8,418 bases of DNA, from NCBI GenBank assembly GCA_031553565.1, contig JAVBLK010000015.1, positions 1 to 8,418 of the forward strand. The letters run 5' to 3'. The position numbers were made by a program, and so were the translations under genes. This document shows, piece by piece, positions 1-5,690 of the stretch. The number at the start of each line of letters is the position of its first letter. Position 1 is the stretch's first letter. The notes below the pieces were generated by a model. The model was not told the origin of the DNA. It did no database searches and saw only the letters and a program-made list of their open reading frames with translations. This DNA comes from JAVBLK01 sp031553565. Lineage in GTDB: Bacteria; Bacillota; Clostridia; Christensenellales; DUVY01.

Positions 1-123
1 ACACATAACAGTATTGCCCTGAAAGCTTTGAGCAGGAACGGTAACTCCCTGTTAAAAGCAACAAACGCGGCTATCGCACAGCCTAACCGTCGTGCGGCAG
101 CACCCTTTAATATTCACTTTTGA
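1..123 (+). CDS. 3' end of an unidentified protein (partial, cut by window start)
   Basis: The first reading frame is open from base 1 for 40 codons and stops at TGA 121-123; the other two plus frames stop within 20 bases or so. The visible tail is Ala/Asn/Arg-rich and ends in ...APFNIHF. The stop lies about 35 bases before a good plus-strand terminator (159-186), which is the spacing expected for the end of a real transcription unit. No domain is recognisable in so short a piece. An open frame of this length could arise by chance, so the call rests mainly on the terminator. Confidence 0.45.
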   Translation, partial: THNSIALKALSRNGNSLLKATNAAIAQPNRRAAAPFNIHF

Positions 124-158
124 TGGTGCAAATAGATTGCAGCAGAAGGTTTGTAAAA

Positions 159-186
159 AGCATCGGAAATTTCCGGTGCTTTTTTG
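159..186 (+). terminator. rho-independent terminator
   Basis: Stem AGCATCGG / CCGGTGCT (eight pairs, one G-U) closes on AAATTT and is followed by a run of six T. The complementary strand also ends in five T, so it may act in both directions. It separates the partial gene at the left edge from the lipoprotein operon. Confidence 0.8.
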
Positions 187-361
187 GTTATCCTTGAAGG
201 GCGCATCGTCGGCCCTTATTGGTAAAATTAACTGCTCCTCCGGAGGCTTTCCTGCGGTCTGCACTTTTGTCAGTTTTTGCCCTCAAAACTATCGCCAATA
301 TTCAAGTTGATTAACTAAAATTTGATTAAACTTGGAACATTTTTTTAATAAAATATATTCA
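187..361. other. non-coding intergenic stretch with small inverted repeats
   Basis: No convincing gene lies between the terminator and the promoter at 362. The stretch holds a small hairpin (AAGGGC 197-202 with GCCCTT 212-217), a 10-bp palindrome CCTCCGGAGG (237-246), and near the promoter a paired motif: CAAGTT (303-308) and AACTTG (329-334) enclosing two direct copies of TTGATTAA (307-314 and 322-329). The last arrangement, about 30 bases upstream of the -35 box, could be a regulator site. That is inference only. Confidence 0.4.
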
Positions 362-390
362 TTGACAAAAAGTTGTTGTTCTAGTATAAT
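362..390 (+). promoter_or_regulatory. consensus sigma-A promoter of the lipoprotein / FG-GAP operon
   Basis: TTGACA (362-367), a 17-base spacer and TATAAT (385-390) match the housekeeping consensus exactly. Transcription should begin near 397, giving a leader of about 105 bases before the first start codon at 502. The leader contains a hairpin: GCTAGTTAC 405-413 pairs with GTAATAGC 421-428, with one bulged base. Confidence 0.85.
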
Positions 391-501
391 TAAGTAATAA
401 ACTGGCTAGTTACTGTTAATGTAATAGCTGTGTGTTAATTGAGGCAGATTTAATATTCTAAAACATACATTTAGATTTATTTTAAGGGAGGAATTGTTAA
501 A

Positions 502-573
502 ATGACTGAAAATCAAAATAGTCTTGAAGAAAGAATTCTATTGTTTAAATTAAGAGAGGTTTGTTATGTATAA
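502..573 (+). CDS. 23-residue leader ORF overlapping the lipoprotein start
   Basis: ATG at 502 follows a strong ribosome binding site (AAGGGAGGA, 484-492). The peptide is MTENQNSLEERILLFKLREVCYV. Its stop TAA (571-573) lies inside the next gene, so the two frames overlap by 8 bases. This geometry suggests translational coupling: ribosomes finishing the leader would reinitiate at ATG 566. The peptide is hydrophilic and amphipathic with no signal sequence and no recognised family. It could be a regulatory leader peptide, a genuine micro-protein, or the 5' remnant of a longer gene whose remainder was lost. The strong Shine-Dalgarno is the main reason to take it seriously. Confidence 0.5.
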   Translation: MTENQNSLEERILLFKLREVCYV

Positions 574-1051
574 AAAAATATTTTACATAAGTGCAATATT
601 GGTTATATTTTTTTCACTTACCGCTTGCGGAAATAAGTATAATGCTGTGATGTATGATGATGCAGGCGAGTGGATCGTAAAAGAGTTTCGAGAAGCAAAT
701 TTGACCCGTGGTACGGTTTATTTTGAAGGCGAAGAGTTAGATGAAACAGAAACGCTAGCGTATCCAGAGGACAGGGCATTTATAATAAAAGACCAAGATA
801 AATACAATAAGATATTTATAGATTCTCCAATAAAACTCGAGTTTGGAGAAGATATGCTCATAATATATTTTTTTACTGATAATTTTACTAATACATATAA
901 AATAAAAGAAATGAATTTAGAAGACAGCGTTTTAAAAATCTATTACAAAGTTAGTTTACCTCACAAACAAAGTTCAGCGCCTTTGCAACGGTGTTTTGCA
1001 ATAAAAGTGGATAATCTCGATATTGAGTCTGCAAAGCTTATAAAAGCATAG
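566..1051 (+). CDS. small membrane-anchored lipoprotein of unknown function
   Basis: The 161-residue product starts with a lipoprotein signal: a basic start (MYKK), a hydrophobic core (residues 5-18) and the lipobox LTAC with the modified cysteine at residue 21. It should be diacylated and face outward on the membrane. The mature part is charged, rich in Asp, Glu and Lys with alternating hydrophobics, and looks like a compact beta-rich domain. I cannot assign it to a family. Its start follows GAGAGG (554-559) and overlaps the leader ORF. It is the first full gene after the consensus promoter, and the FG-GAP-like gene begins 48 bases after it with no terminator between, so the two are probably co-transcribed. 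The gene is clearly more AT-rich than the genes to its right, which is compatible with recent acquisition. Coding status is secure; function is unknown. Confidence 0.85.
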   Translation: MYKKIFYISAILVIFFSLTACGNKYNAVMYDDAGEWIVKEFREANLTRGTVYFEGEELDETETLAYPEDRAFIIKDQDKYNKIFIDSPIKLEFGEDMLIIYFFTDNFTNTYKIKEMNLEDSVLKIYYKVSLPHKQSSAPLQRCFAIKVDNLDIESAKLIKA

Positions 1052-1099
1052 CTTTCATTACTAGAGATTAAAATATATGAATTATTTTTAGGAGTACGC

Positions 1100-1825
1100 A
1101 TGAGTAAGTTTAAAGCCATTAGTTTTCGTGCAATTATACTTACAGACAGAACTTTTTCTGGTGACTTTAACGGAGACGGTTTTAGCGATACGGCGGCCTT
1201 CGAGGATTTCGGCGGCGGGATAACCGCATTACAAGTATGGTTGTCAAACGGCTCAGCTTTTGTATATAGCGCAGCATGGTGGTCATATAACTCATATGAC
1301 GCAAACTTGATAACAGGACGCGTAGTATGCGGCGACTTTAATGGCGACGGGAAGGATGATATTGCCGCGGTTTATGATTATCTGGGCGGTGATGCGGCAA
1401 TCCATGTATGGCTGTCAACAGGTTCGTCCTTTTCATACCAAAGTAATAGCGGGTGGTGGTTTGATTATGCATACGGAACGTCACAGATAACATGGCGCAT
1501 TGTCGCCGGAGATTTCAACGGTGACGGTAAAGACGATATCGCAGCGGCATATGATTATGGGATGCCGGCGATGACGATCCATGTATGGCTGTCAACAGGT
1601 TCGTCTTTTGTTTACCAATCCAACAGCGGCTGGTATTCTAATTCCCAATATGGAGCGGAGCGGATAACCGGCCGTATGGTAGCCGGCGACTTTAATGGCG
1701 ACGGGAAGGATGACATTGCCGCGGTTTATGATTATCTGGGCGGCAATACTGCGATACACGTATGGCTGTCAACGTTTTCATCTTTTGCATATCAAGGAAA
1801 TCAAGGATGGTGGAAAAACTTTTAA
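1100..1825 (+). CDS. FG-GAP/VCBS-like repeat protein, four Asp-rich calcium-loop repeats, no signal peptide
   Basis: The 241-residue protein is almost wholly four repeats of about 59 residues, starting at residues 21, 78, 137 and 196; the last is cut to 46. Each opens with GDFNGDGxxD, the DxNxDGxxD calcium-binding loop of FG-GAP/VCBS beta-propeller proteins, and carries a conserved xVWLS strand followed by an aromatic Tyr/Trp-rich segment. The family normally acts outside the cell in adhesion or carbohydrate binding. Here there is no signal peptide or anchor: the start at 1100 has a good ribosome binding site (AGGAG, 1090-1094) and the first 20 residues resemble the tail of a repeat (LTDRTFS beside ITGRMVA). 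The protein therefore starts and ends mid-repeat, as in a circularly closed propeller or a broken-off piece of a larger protein. It probably shares the operon of the upstream lipoprotein. Repeat architecture is certain; role and location are not. Confidence 0.85.
   Translation: MSKFKAISFRAIILTDRTFSGDFNGDGFSDTAAFEDFGGGITALQVWLSNGSAFVYSAAWWSYNSYDANLITGRVVCGDFNGDGKDDIAAVYDYLGGDAAIHVWLSTGSSFSYQSNSGWWFDYAYGTSQITWRIVAGDFNGDGKDDIAAAYDYGMPAMTIHVWLSTGSSFVYQSNSGWYSNSQYGAERITGRMVAGDFNGDGKDDIAAVYDYLGGNTAIHVWLSTFSSFAYQGNQGWWKNF
1160..1822 (+). repeat. four tandem coding repeats of about 177 bp
   Basis: The units are 1160-1330, 1331-1507, 1508-1684 and 1685-1822. At DNA level units 2 and 4 are almost identical over their first 60 bases, while units 2 and 3 share an identical stretch near 1400-1428 and 1578-1606. 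Such mosaic identity points to recent duplication or gene conversion between repeats. Confidence 0.8.
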
Positions 1826-1841
1826 TAATCATATAAAATAA

Positions 1842-1872
1842 AAGCCGCCTGCGGAAACTCCGCAGGCGGCTT
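1842..1872. terminator. strong hairpin terminator between convergent genes
   Basis: A perfect 14-bp stem (arms 1842-1855 and 1859-1872, loop AAC) lies 16 bases after the FG-GAP gene stop. On the plus strand only two T follow the stem, but on the minus strand it runs into a T-rich tail (TTTTATTTTATAT). It is therefore at least as good a terminator for the minus-strand collagen-like gene ending at 2087. A MITE-like element now lies between that gene and this hairpin. Confidence 0.75.
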
Positions 1873-1892
1873 AACATAAAAGAAAAAGTTAG

Positions 1893-2051
1893 GTAAACGC
1901 TGATTAATTCGATAGAACTTTGACGCATCGTCTTTTTCGACCTAAAACATCTTCTTTTTTCGTCAACAGCTCTGCTATTGCCTTCAAAAACAAGCCGTTT
2001 TCTGCCTGAAAAATACTTGCTCAAAATTTATCTCTTTTAATCAGCGTTTAC
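1893..2051 (+). mobile_element. MITE-like element, copy 1 (159 bp)
   Basis: The ends are a perfect 15-bp inverted repeat: GTAAACGCTGATTAA at 1893-1907, with its complement ending at 2051. The element is flanked by TTAG on both sides (1889-1892 and 2052-2055), the mark of a 4-bp target duplication. There is no ORF. It belongs to the same subgroup as copy 3: both share a central segment with CAGCTCTGC or TAGCTCTGC and the end TCAAAATTTATCTC. This copy has the best-preserved ends of the four. Orientation is arbitrary, but all four copies point the same way. Confidence 0.85.
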
Positions 2052-2086
2052 TTAGGAGTCATAGACTTTGCTTGTGCCTGATTGTT

Positions 2087-3829
2087 TTAGATGACGTTGA
2101 TGCCTAAGGTCTTGTAAATCCTGCCAAAATTCAGGTAGTTATCGATTACGTTTTGCGTCAGGTGCTCGGTCGTGCCGGATTTGACGGCGGCGCCCGCCTT
2201 GTTTACGCCCGAGAATACGCAGCTGGAATTCAGCGCGGCCTTATTGGAAACAATCAGCTGGCCGTCGGCTGCGAAGTTTTCGATCTCAAGTGTGAAATAC
2301 GCATCGGTCATGCCGCTGAAGGTCGTGCTGCCGATCAGCTGTCCTGCCCACACATAACTGGGGGCGATGTTGGTGTCGATATTGATAATGCCCGTGTTGG
2401 CGCAGCCGATAAATACTTTTTCGGTGTGTGTGGCGGCATTCGGTGCGGTAACGCCGGTCTTTATGACCATCTGCCATACCAACCCGCCCGCGACAAGACT
2501 GCCGTTGCGGTACTCGTAAACGCCTTCACTGACCTTTGCCAGCGCTCTTATCGCTGAAAAAGTCATATCGACGTTGTTTGTGCAATTCTTCATTTCGACG
2601 AGGTTTTTAGCCGTGCCTTCCAAAATAGCTACAATGCCGGATCCGCCGCGGCCGGTTATCGTACCCGACGTCTTTACGCCGTCAAACTTGCAGTTCGTCG
2701 CGCTGGATACAAGCGCCGAGCATACCTCAAGCGGCTTGTTGATGTTTACGTTAAGAATGAGGTTCTTGAAAACAGCGTTTTTGGCAGTGTTGAACATCGC
2801 GCTGTAGCTGTATGCGTTCCTGCTGATAGCAAGATTCCGTATTGCGTGGAAATCGCCGTTGAAGGTGCCCCTGAACGTTGTCGTATCGTCGCCCGCGACA
2901 TTGCTTTGCGCATACTGGCCGTATGTGACCTGTGTGATAGCCAGCGGCCCGCCGATCGGCAGCCATTCGTCGCCCGCTAAATCGATATCCCTGCCAAGCT
3001 TGACTTCCTTATTCTCAAACAGCTCGGTTCCGGTGCTTACCAGACTGGCAAAGCCGAAAAGCTGCGCTTTGGTTTCGAGCGTGAATACGGAGGCCTCGGC
3101 ATTGTCGGTATACCAGGCCGTATCGATCGCGGTCTGGTTGACCGGCGCATTTGTCACCGTAAAGGTGGTAGAAGTGCCGTCAGTAAAGGTGATAGTATAT
3201 GTGTCGACATTGCCGTCAGTTGAAGTCTTTTCTACGGAAGCGATGCCGTTGCCGTCAGTACCGTTCGAGCCGTCTTTTCCGTCTTTACCGGCCGCGCCGT
3301 CTTGCCCGTCGATGCCGTCTTTTCCGTTAGAGCCGTCAAGGCCGTTTGTTACCGTAAAGGTGGTAGAAGTGCCGTCAGTAAAGGTAATAGTATATGTATC
3401 GGTATTGCTGTCGGTAGCAGTCTTTTCAATTGAAACGATCCCGTTGCCCTTGTCGCCCTTATCGCCCTTATCGCCGGCTGCGCCCGCCGCGCCGGTATCG
3501 CCCTTGTCGCCTTTTTCACCGGCAGCGCCCGCCGCGCCGGTATCGCCCTTGTCGCCTTTTTCACCGGCTGCGCCCACCGCGCCGGTATCGCCCTTGTCGC
3601 CCTTGGGTCCTTGCTCGCCGGTGTCGCCCTTATCGCCTTTGGCGCCCTTTATCGATGCAAGCCACTCATCATATGTACCCTCATAGCCCTGGGTAACGGC
3701 AAGCTGGTAAACGCCGTACCGCTCGTCATCCGTGGTGACGTCTGTTGTGCCGCACGCTGCCGCAAAAACCATTGCGAACGCCATCAGGCACGCGATCAGC
3801 AAAAATTTTAATTTGCTAAATTTTAACAT
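2087..3829 (-). CDS. collagen-like surface lipoprotein with GLUG/beta-helix-like ectodomain
   Basis: The 580-residue product has a lipoprotein signal with the lipobox AAAC (Cys26). Residues 42-62 form the GYEGTYDEWLASIKG lead-in often seen before bacterial collagen-like stretches. A first block of 23 Gly-X-Y triplets (62-130, mostly GDK, GDT, GAA, GEK) and a second of 11 (163-195) are each followed by a near-identical 34-residue beta module (129-162 and 194-227, ending TTFTVTN). From about 248 the protein carries GLUG-like beta-helix features: a DIDLAGDEWLPIG segment, FRGTFNGDFHAIRNLAI and successive short strands. Such proteins are exported, lipid-anchored, and likely form a trimeric stalk that presents a ligand-binding or adhesive head. 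The start follows GGAGGAAAG (complement of 3838-3846). It stands alone on the minus strand. Collagen and lipoprotein features are directly visible; the adhesion role is inferred. Confidence 0.9.
   Translation of the reverse strand: MLKFSKLKFLLIACLMAFAMVFAAACGTTDVTTDDERYGVYQLAVTQGYEGTYDEWLASIKGAKGDKGDTGEQGPKGDKGDTGAVGAAGEKGDKGDTGAAGAAGEKGDKGDTGAAGAAGDKGDKGDKGNGIVSIEKTATDSNTDTYTITFTDGTSTTFTVTNGLDGSNGKDGIDGQDGAAGKDGKDGSNGTDGNGIASVEKTSTDGNVDTYTITFTDGTSTTFTVTNAPVNQTAIDTAWYTDNAEASVFTLETKAQLFGFASLVSTGTELFENKEVKLGRDIDLAGDEWLPIGGPLAITQVTYGQYAQSNVAGDDTTTFRGTFNGDFHAIRNLAISRNAYSYSAMFNTAKNAVFKNLILNVNINKPLEVCSALVSSATNCKFDGVKTSGTITGRGGSGIVAILEGTAKNLVEMKNCTNNVDMTFSAIRALAKVSEGVYEYRNGSLVAGGLVWQMVIKTGVTAPNAATHTEKVFIGCANTGIINIDTNIAPSYVWAGQLIGSTTFSGMTDAYFTLEIENFAADGQLIVSNKAALNSSCVFSGVNKAGAAVKSGTTEHLTQNVIDNYLNFGRIYKTLGINVI
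3149..3445 (-). repeat. duplicated 102-bp beta-module coding repeat
   Basis: The segments 3344-3445 and 3149-3250 encode two near-identical 34-residue modules of the collagen-like lipoprotein, separated by the second Gly-X-Y block. The DNA is also nearly identical, so the duplication is recent or maintained by gene conversion. Recombination between the copies would delete the intervening collagen block in frame. Confidence 0.8.
3474..3602 (-). repeat. 45-bp tandem repeat, about 2.9 copies, in the collagen-like block
   Basis: Units at 3474-3518, 3519-3563 and 3564-3602 differ at only a few bases and encode five Gly-X-Y triplets each (GEKGDKGDTGAAGAA). The unit length is a multiple of three, so copy-number change would lengthen or shorten the stalk without frameshift. 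Confidence 0.85.
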
Positions 3830-3915
3830 TTTATTAACTTTCCTCCATATATAAGTTTACTACGTTTCATCTTAACCTATTTTTCTGCAAAAGTAAAACG
3901 TTTTGCACAATATTT

Positions 3916-3945
3916 TTTATAAAATATGTTAACATATAGTTAACA
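3916..3945 (-). promoter_or_regulatory. candidate promoter with an operator-like palindrome, for the collagen-like gene
   Basis: A 19-bp inverted repeat, TGTTAACATATAGTTAACA (3927-3945), lies 98 bases upstream of the start codon. On the minus strand a possible promoter overlaps it: TTAACT (complement of 3938-3943), a 16-base spacer and TATAAA (complement of 3916-3921). A dimeric regulator bound at the palindrome would cover the -35 region. A second possible promoter lies closer to the gene (TTTACT, 17 bases, TAAGAT; near 3870-3898). The palindrome is visible; its operator role is inferred. Confidence 0.4.
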
Positions 3946-4073
3946 GTTGTGATAAATAAAATTTACTTATCGGTAATGGCTAATCTAGACATGCTTGCAC
4001 CTTTATATACCTGTTATCTGTGCCGACGCCGCGGCAAGTATCCGCACAATAAAAAATGTGCTATATATATCTT

Positions 4074-4102
4074 TTGTGTTTTTAGCGAAAATATCATATA
4101 AT
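4074..4102 (+). promoter_or_regulatory. sigma-A promoter of the exonuclease gene
   Basis: TTGTGT (4074-4079), a 17-base spacer and a perfect TATAAT (4097-4102) lie upstream of the exonuclease gene. Transcription should start around 4109, right at the left end of MITE-like copy 2 (4110). The whole element would therefore be transcribed as the first 160 bases or so of the leader. Confidence 0.65.
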
Positions 4103-4109
4103 AAATAAA

Positions 4110-4268
4110 AGAATCGTTGAATAATTCGATATAATTTATAGCGGCGTCTTTTTTGCCTGAAAATGCCTTCTTTACTTAGCAAATAGTTCTACTATTTGCT
4201 GCAAAAACAAGTCATTTCCCGCCTAAAAAATACTTGCGCTAAATTGATCTCATTTATTCATCGCTTTC
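4110..4268 (+). mobile_element. MITE-like element, copy 2 (159 bp)
   Basis: It has the same length and layout as copy 1, with worn ends (AGAATCGTTGA left, TCATCGCTTTC right) and flanking TAAA at 4106-4109 and 4269-4272. The centre holds a perfect hairpin: AGCAAATAG 4178-4186, loop TTCTA, CTATTTGCT 4192-4200. It shares 32 identical bases with copy 4 (4180-4211 here, 7584-7615 there), which defines the second subgroup. The worn ends suggest an older insertion. Confidence 0.8.
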
Positions 4269-4330
4269 TAAAATATATTTTTTGAACGAAATTGCGGTCA
4301 ATGCCTTTTAAAGAATAGGAAGAGAAAATC

Positions 4331-5434
4331 TTGAAGTTACTTATATTTGATACCGAGAGCTGCACCGGCAGCAGATTTGACGGGAGCCTTTGTGAATTCG
4401 GCTACTGCGAAAGCGACGGCTTTTTCAATATTGTCACGCAGGAGAATATCCTGATAAACCCGAAACCGCCGCGCTTTAAGTTAGGGCGCAGCGGGGAGGA
4501 GCCTATGATAAAGCTGGCATATACGGAGGAGGAATACCGCAGAAGTCCGGAATTCCCCAAGGTCTATGACCGCATAAAGGAGCTTTTGAGCGGCGGCGCG
4601 GTAGCCGTAGGCTTCAGCATGCTGAACGACATACATTATCTTAATAACGCATGCGAGACATACGGCAAGGAAAAAATCGCTTTTAAGTTTTTAGACGTGA
4701 CACTGCTATATATGCTGCTGCACAAGGAAAACAAGCAGCCGGGGCTGTCCGTGATGGCGCAGGAGTTCGGCATAGACTTTATACCTCACCGCGCCGATGA
4801 GGACGCCAGAGCCAGTTTAGAGGTTCTAAAGGCCATATGTGCCGCGCTTAAGCGTGATTTAGAGGAAATTATTGCCGAATTTGGCGTAGTTTTCGGTGAC
4901 AACGGCGGAGCAATGATCAAGGAAGGCAGCGTTAAATTCCTGACCGATATGGGTATCGGGATAAAGCGCGGTTCACGCTCGGCAAAGACCTTGCTGTCAG
5001 AGTTCCTGAAAACCGTCCGGCCGTCCGCGCCTGTCGTAAAAGGCGAGTATTCAGGCGAGAGGGTGTGCTTCAATTACGGCCTCGAGTACGACGACCCGGC
5101 GCTTGCCCGGAACATTATTCAAAAGCTTTATGATACCGGCGCAAAATACAGGGGCGCGCCGCTTGACTGCACACTTTTCGTTTACCGCGAGGGGCTGCCG
5201 TTTTGCAACAAGCTGCCCGTAATTAAGCAGCGCATATCGGGGCGCGGGCGCGTAAGGATGATAGAGGAAAAGGAGTTTCTGAAAAGAATAGGGGAGCTGC
5301 CCGGGTTAGAATTTGACGACGAAAAAATATTACGCGATTACCGCAAGGCGCAGAAAAAAGAAAGGTATAGGCGCGCCGCGCATAAGAACACTGTGGTACG
5401 CGGCTTTTCAGCGGCGGGCTCGGGCGAAGAATAG
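4331..5434 (+). CDS. DnaQ-type DEDDh 3'-5' exonuclease with BRCT-like C-terminal domain
   Basis: The 367-residue protein has the three exonuclease motifs of the DnaQ superfamily: ExoI FDTES with Asp7 and Glu9, ExoII GFSMLNDIHYLN with Asp100, and ExoIII HRADED with His153 and Asp158 (H-x4-D). These are the four metal-binding acids plus the DEDDh histidine, so the enzyme should remove nucleotides from 3' ends in the cytoplasm. Residues 240-322 look like a divergent BRCT domain: SGERVCFNYGLE, a helix ending in a Gly-containing turn (DTGAKYRG), TLFVYREG, and a final EKEFLKRIG helix. Bacterial DnaQ-BRCT fusions are known; the BRCT part could bind DNA ends or a partner. The tail is strongly basic. 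The start is TTG at 4331, supported by AGGAAGAG (4317-4324) and by motif ExoI falling right at the N-terminus. No polymerase gene is nearby, so a repair role is more likely than replicative proofreading, but this is inference. Confidence 0.85.
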   Translation: MKLLIFDTESCTGSRFDGSLCEFGYCESDGFFNIVTQENILINPKPPRFKLGRSGEEPMIKLAYTEEEYRRSPEFPKVYDRIKELLSGGAVAVGFSMLNDIHYLNNACETYGKEKIAFKFLDVTLLYMLLHKENKQPGLSVMAQEFGIDFIPHRADEDARASLEVLKAICAALKRDLEEIIAEFGVVFGDNGGAMIKEGSVKFLTDMGIGIKRGSRSAKTLLSEFLKTVRPSAPVVKGEYSGERVCFNYGLEYDDPALARNIIQKLYDTGAKYRGAPLDCTLFVYREGLPFCNKLPVIKQRISGRGRVRMIEEKEFLKRIGELPGLEFDDEKILRDYRKAQKKERYRRAAHKNTVVRGFSAAGSGEE

Positions 5435-5510
5435 AGAAGGAATGGGTCCGGCGGCTGTCATTTGATAAGAAAGGATACAAGACCTGATAAACACGATGTC
5501 TTTACGGCAA

Positions 5511-5543
5511 AACCCCGCGCGTTATGCGCGGGGTTGGTTTTTT
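5511..5543 (+). terminator. rho-independent terminator of the exonuclease gene
   Basis: A perfect 10-bp stem, AACCCCGCGC / GCGCGGGGTT with loop GTTAT, is followed by GG and six T. It lies 76 bases after the exonuclease stop. The reverse strand has four T after the stem, so it may also block readthrough from the convergent membrane-protein gene. Confidence 0.9.
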
Positions 5544-5636
5544 AAAGCATATTATATAAGTCTATCACTATATTATCAACTTTTGTTTGACGGGCTGCGC
5601 AAAAAAACAAGGCTTTTTCTGTCAGCTTAAACTTTG

Positions 5637-5651
5637 CGGGCAGTATGCCCG
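5637..5651 (-). terminator. weak candidate terminator of the DUF4870-like gene
   Basis: The inverted repeat CGGGC AGTAT GCCCG lies 39 bases past the stop of the minus-strand gene. On that strand the stem is followed by CAAAGTTT, a poor T-tract, so termination here would be inefficient. The stronger hairpin at 5511-5543 may be the working stop. Confidence 0.3.
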
Positions 5652-5690
5652 TCCGCTAAAAGAATTCATTTAACGTACTGTCTGCCGCGG

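Larger units (their letters stand above)
3847..4330. other. intergenic region between divergent genes; regulatory only
   Basis: This AT-rich stretch holds the promoter and palindrome of the minus-strand collagen-like gene, a small hairpin (GCACA 4044-4048 with TGTGC 4057-4061), the plus-strand promoter at 4074-4102 and MITE-like copy 2. I see no supported gene: the only short plus-strand ORF (3976-4101, 41 codons) lacks a ribosome binding site and runs into the promoter's -10 box. Confidence 0.6.

Noticed and set aside
92..310. Plus-strand ORF of 72 codons and the opposing minus-strand ORF at 52-264
   Set aside because: Both run straight through the terminator at 159-186, lack a ribosome binding site and show no protein-like composition.
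2859..3686. Long 275-codon plus-strand ORF, Pro/Ser/Val-rich
   Set aside because: It is the antisense shadow of the collagen-like gene; the Pro/Ser-rich repeats arise from reading the Gly-X-Y codons backwards.
3976..4101. 41-codon ORF with several cysteines (CYLC and a later Cys)
   Set aside because: No ribosome binding site, and its stop overlaps the -10 box of the exonuclease promoter; probably chance.
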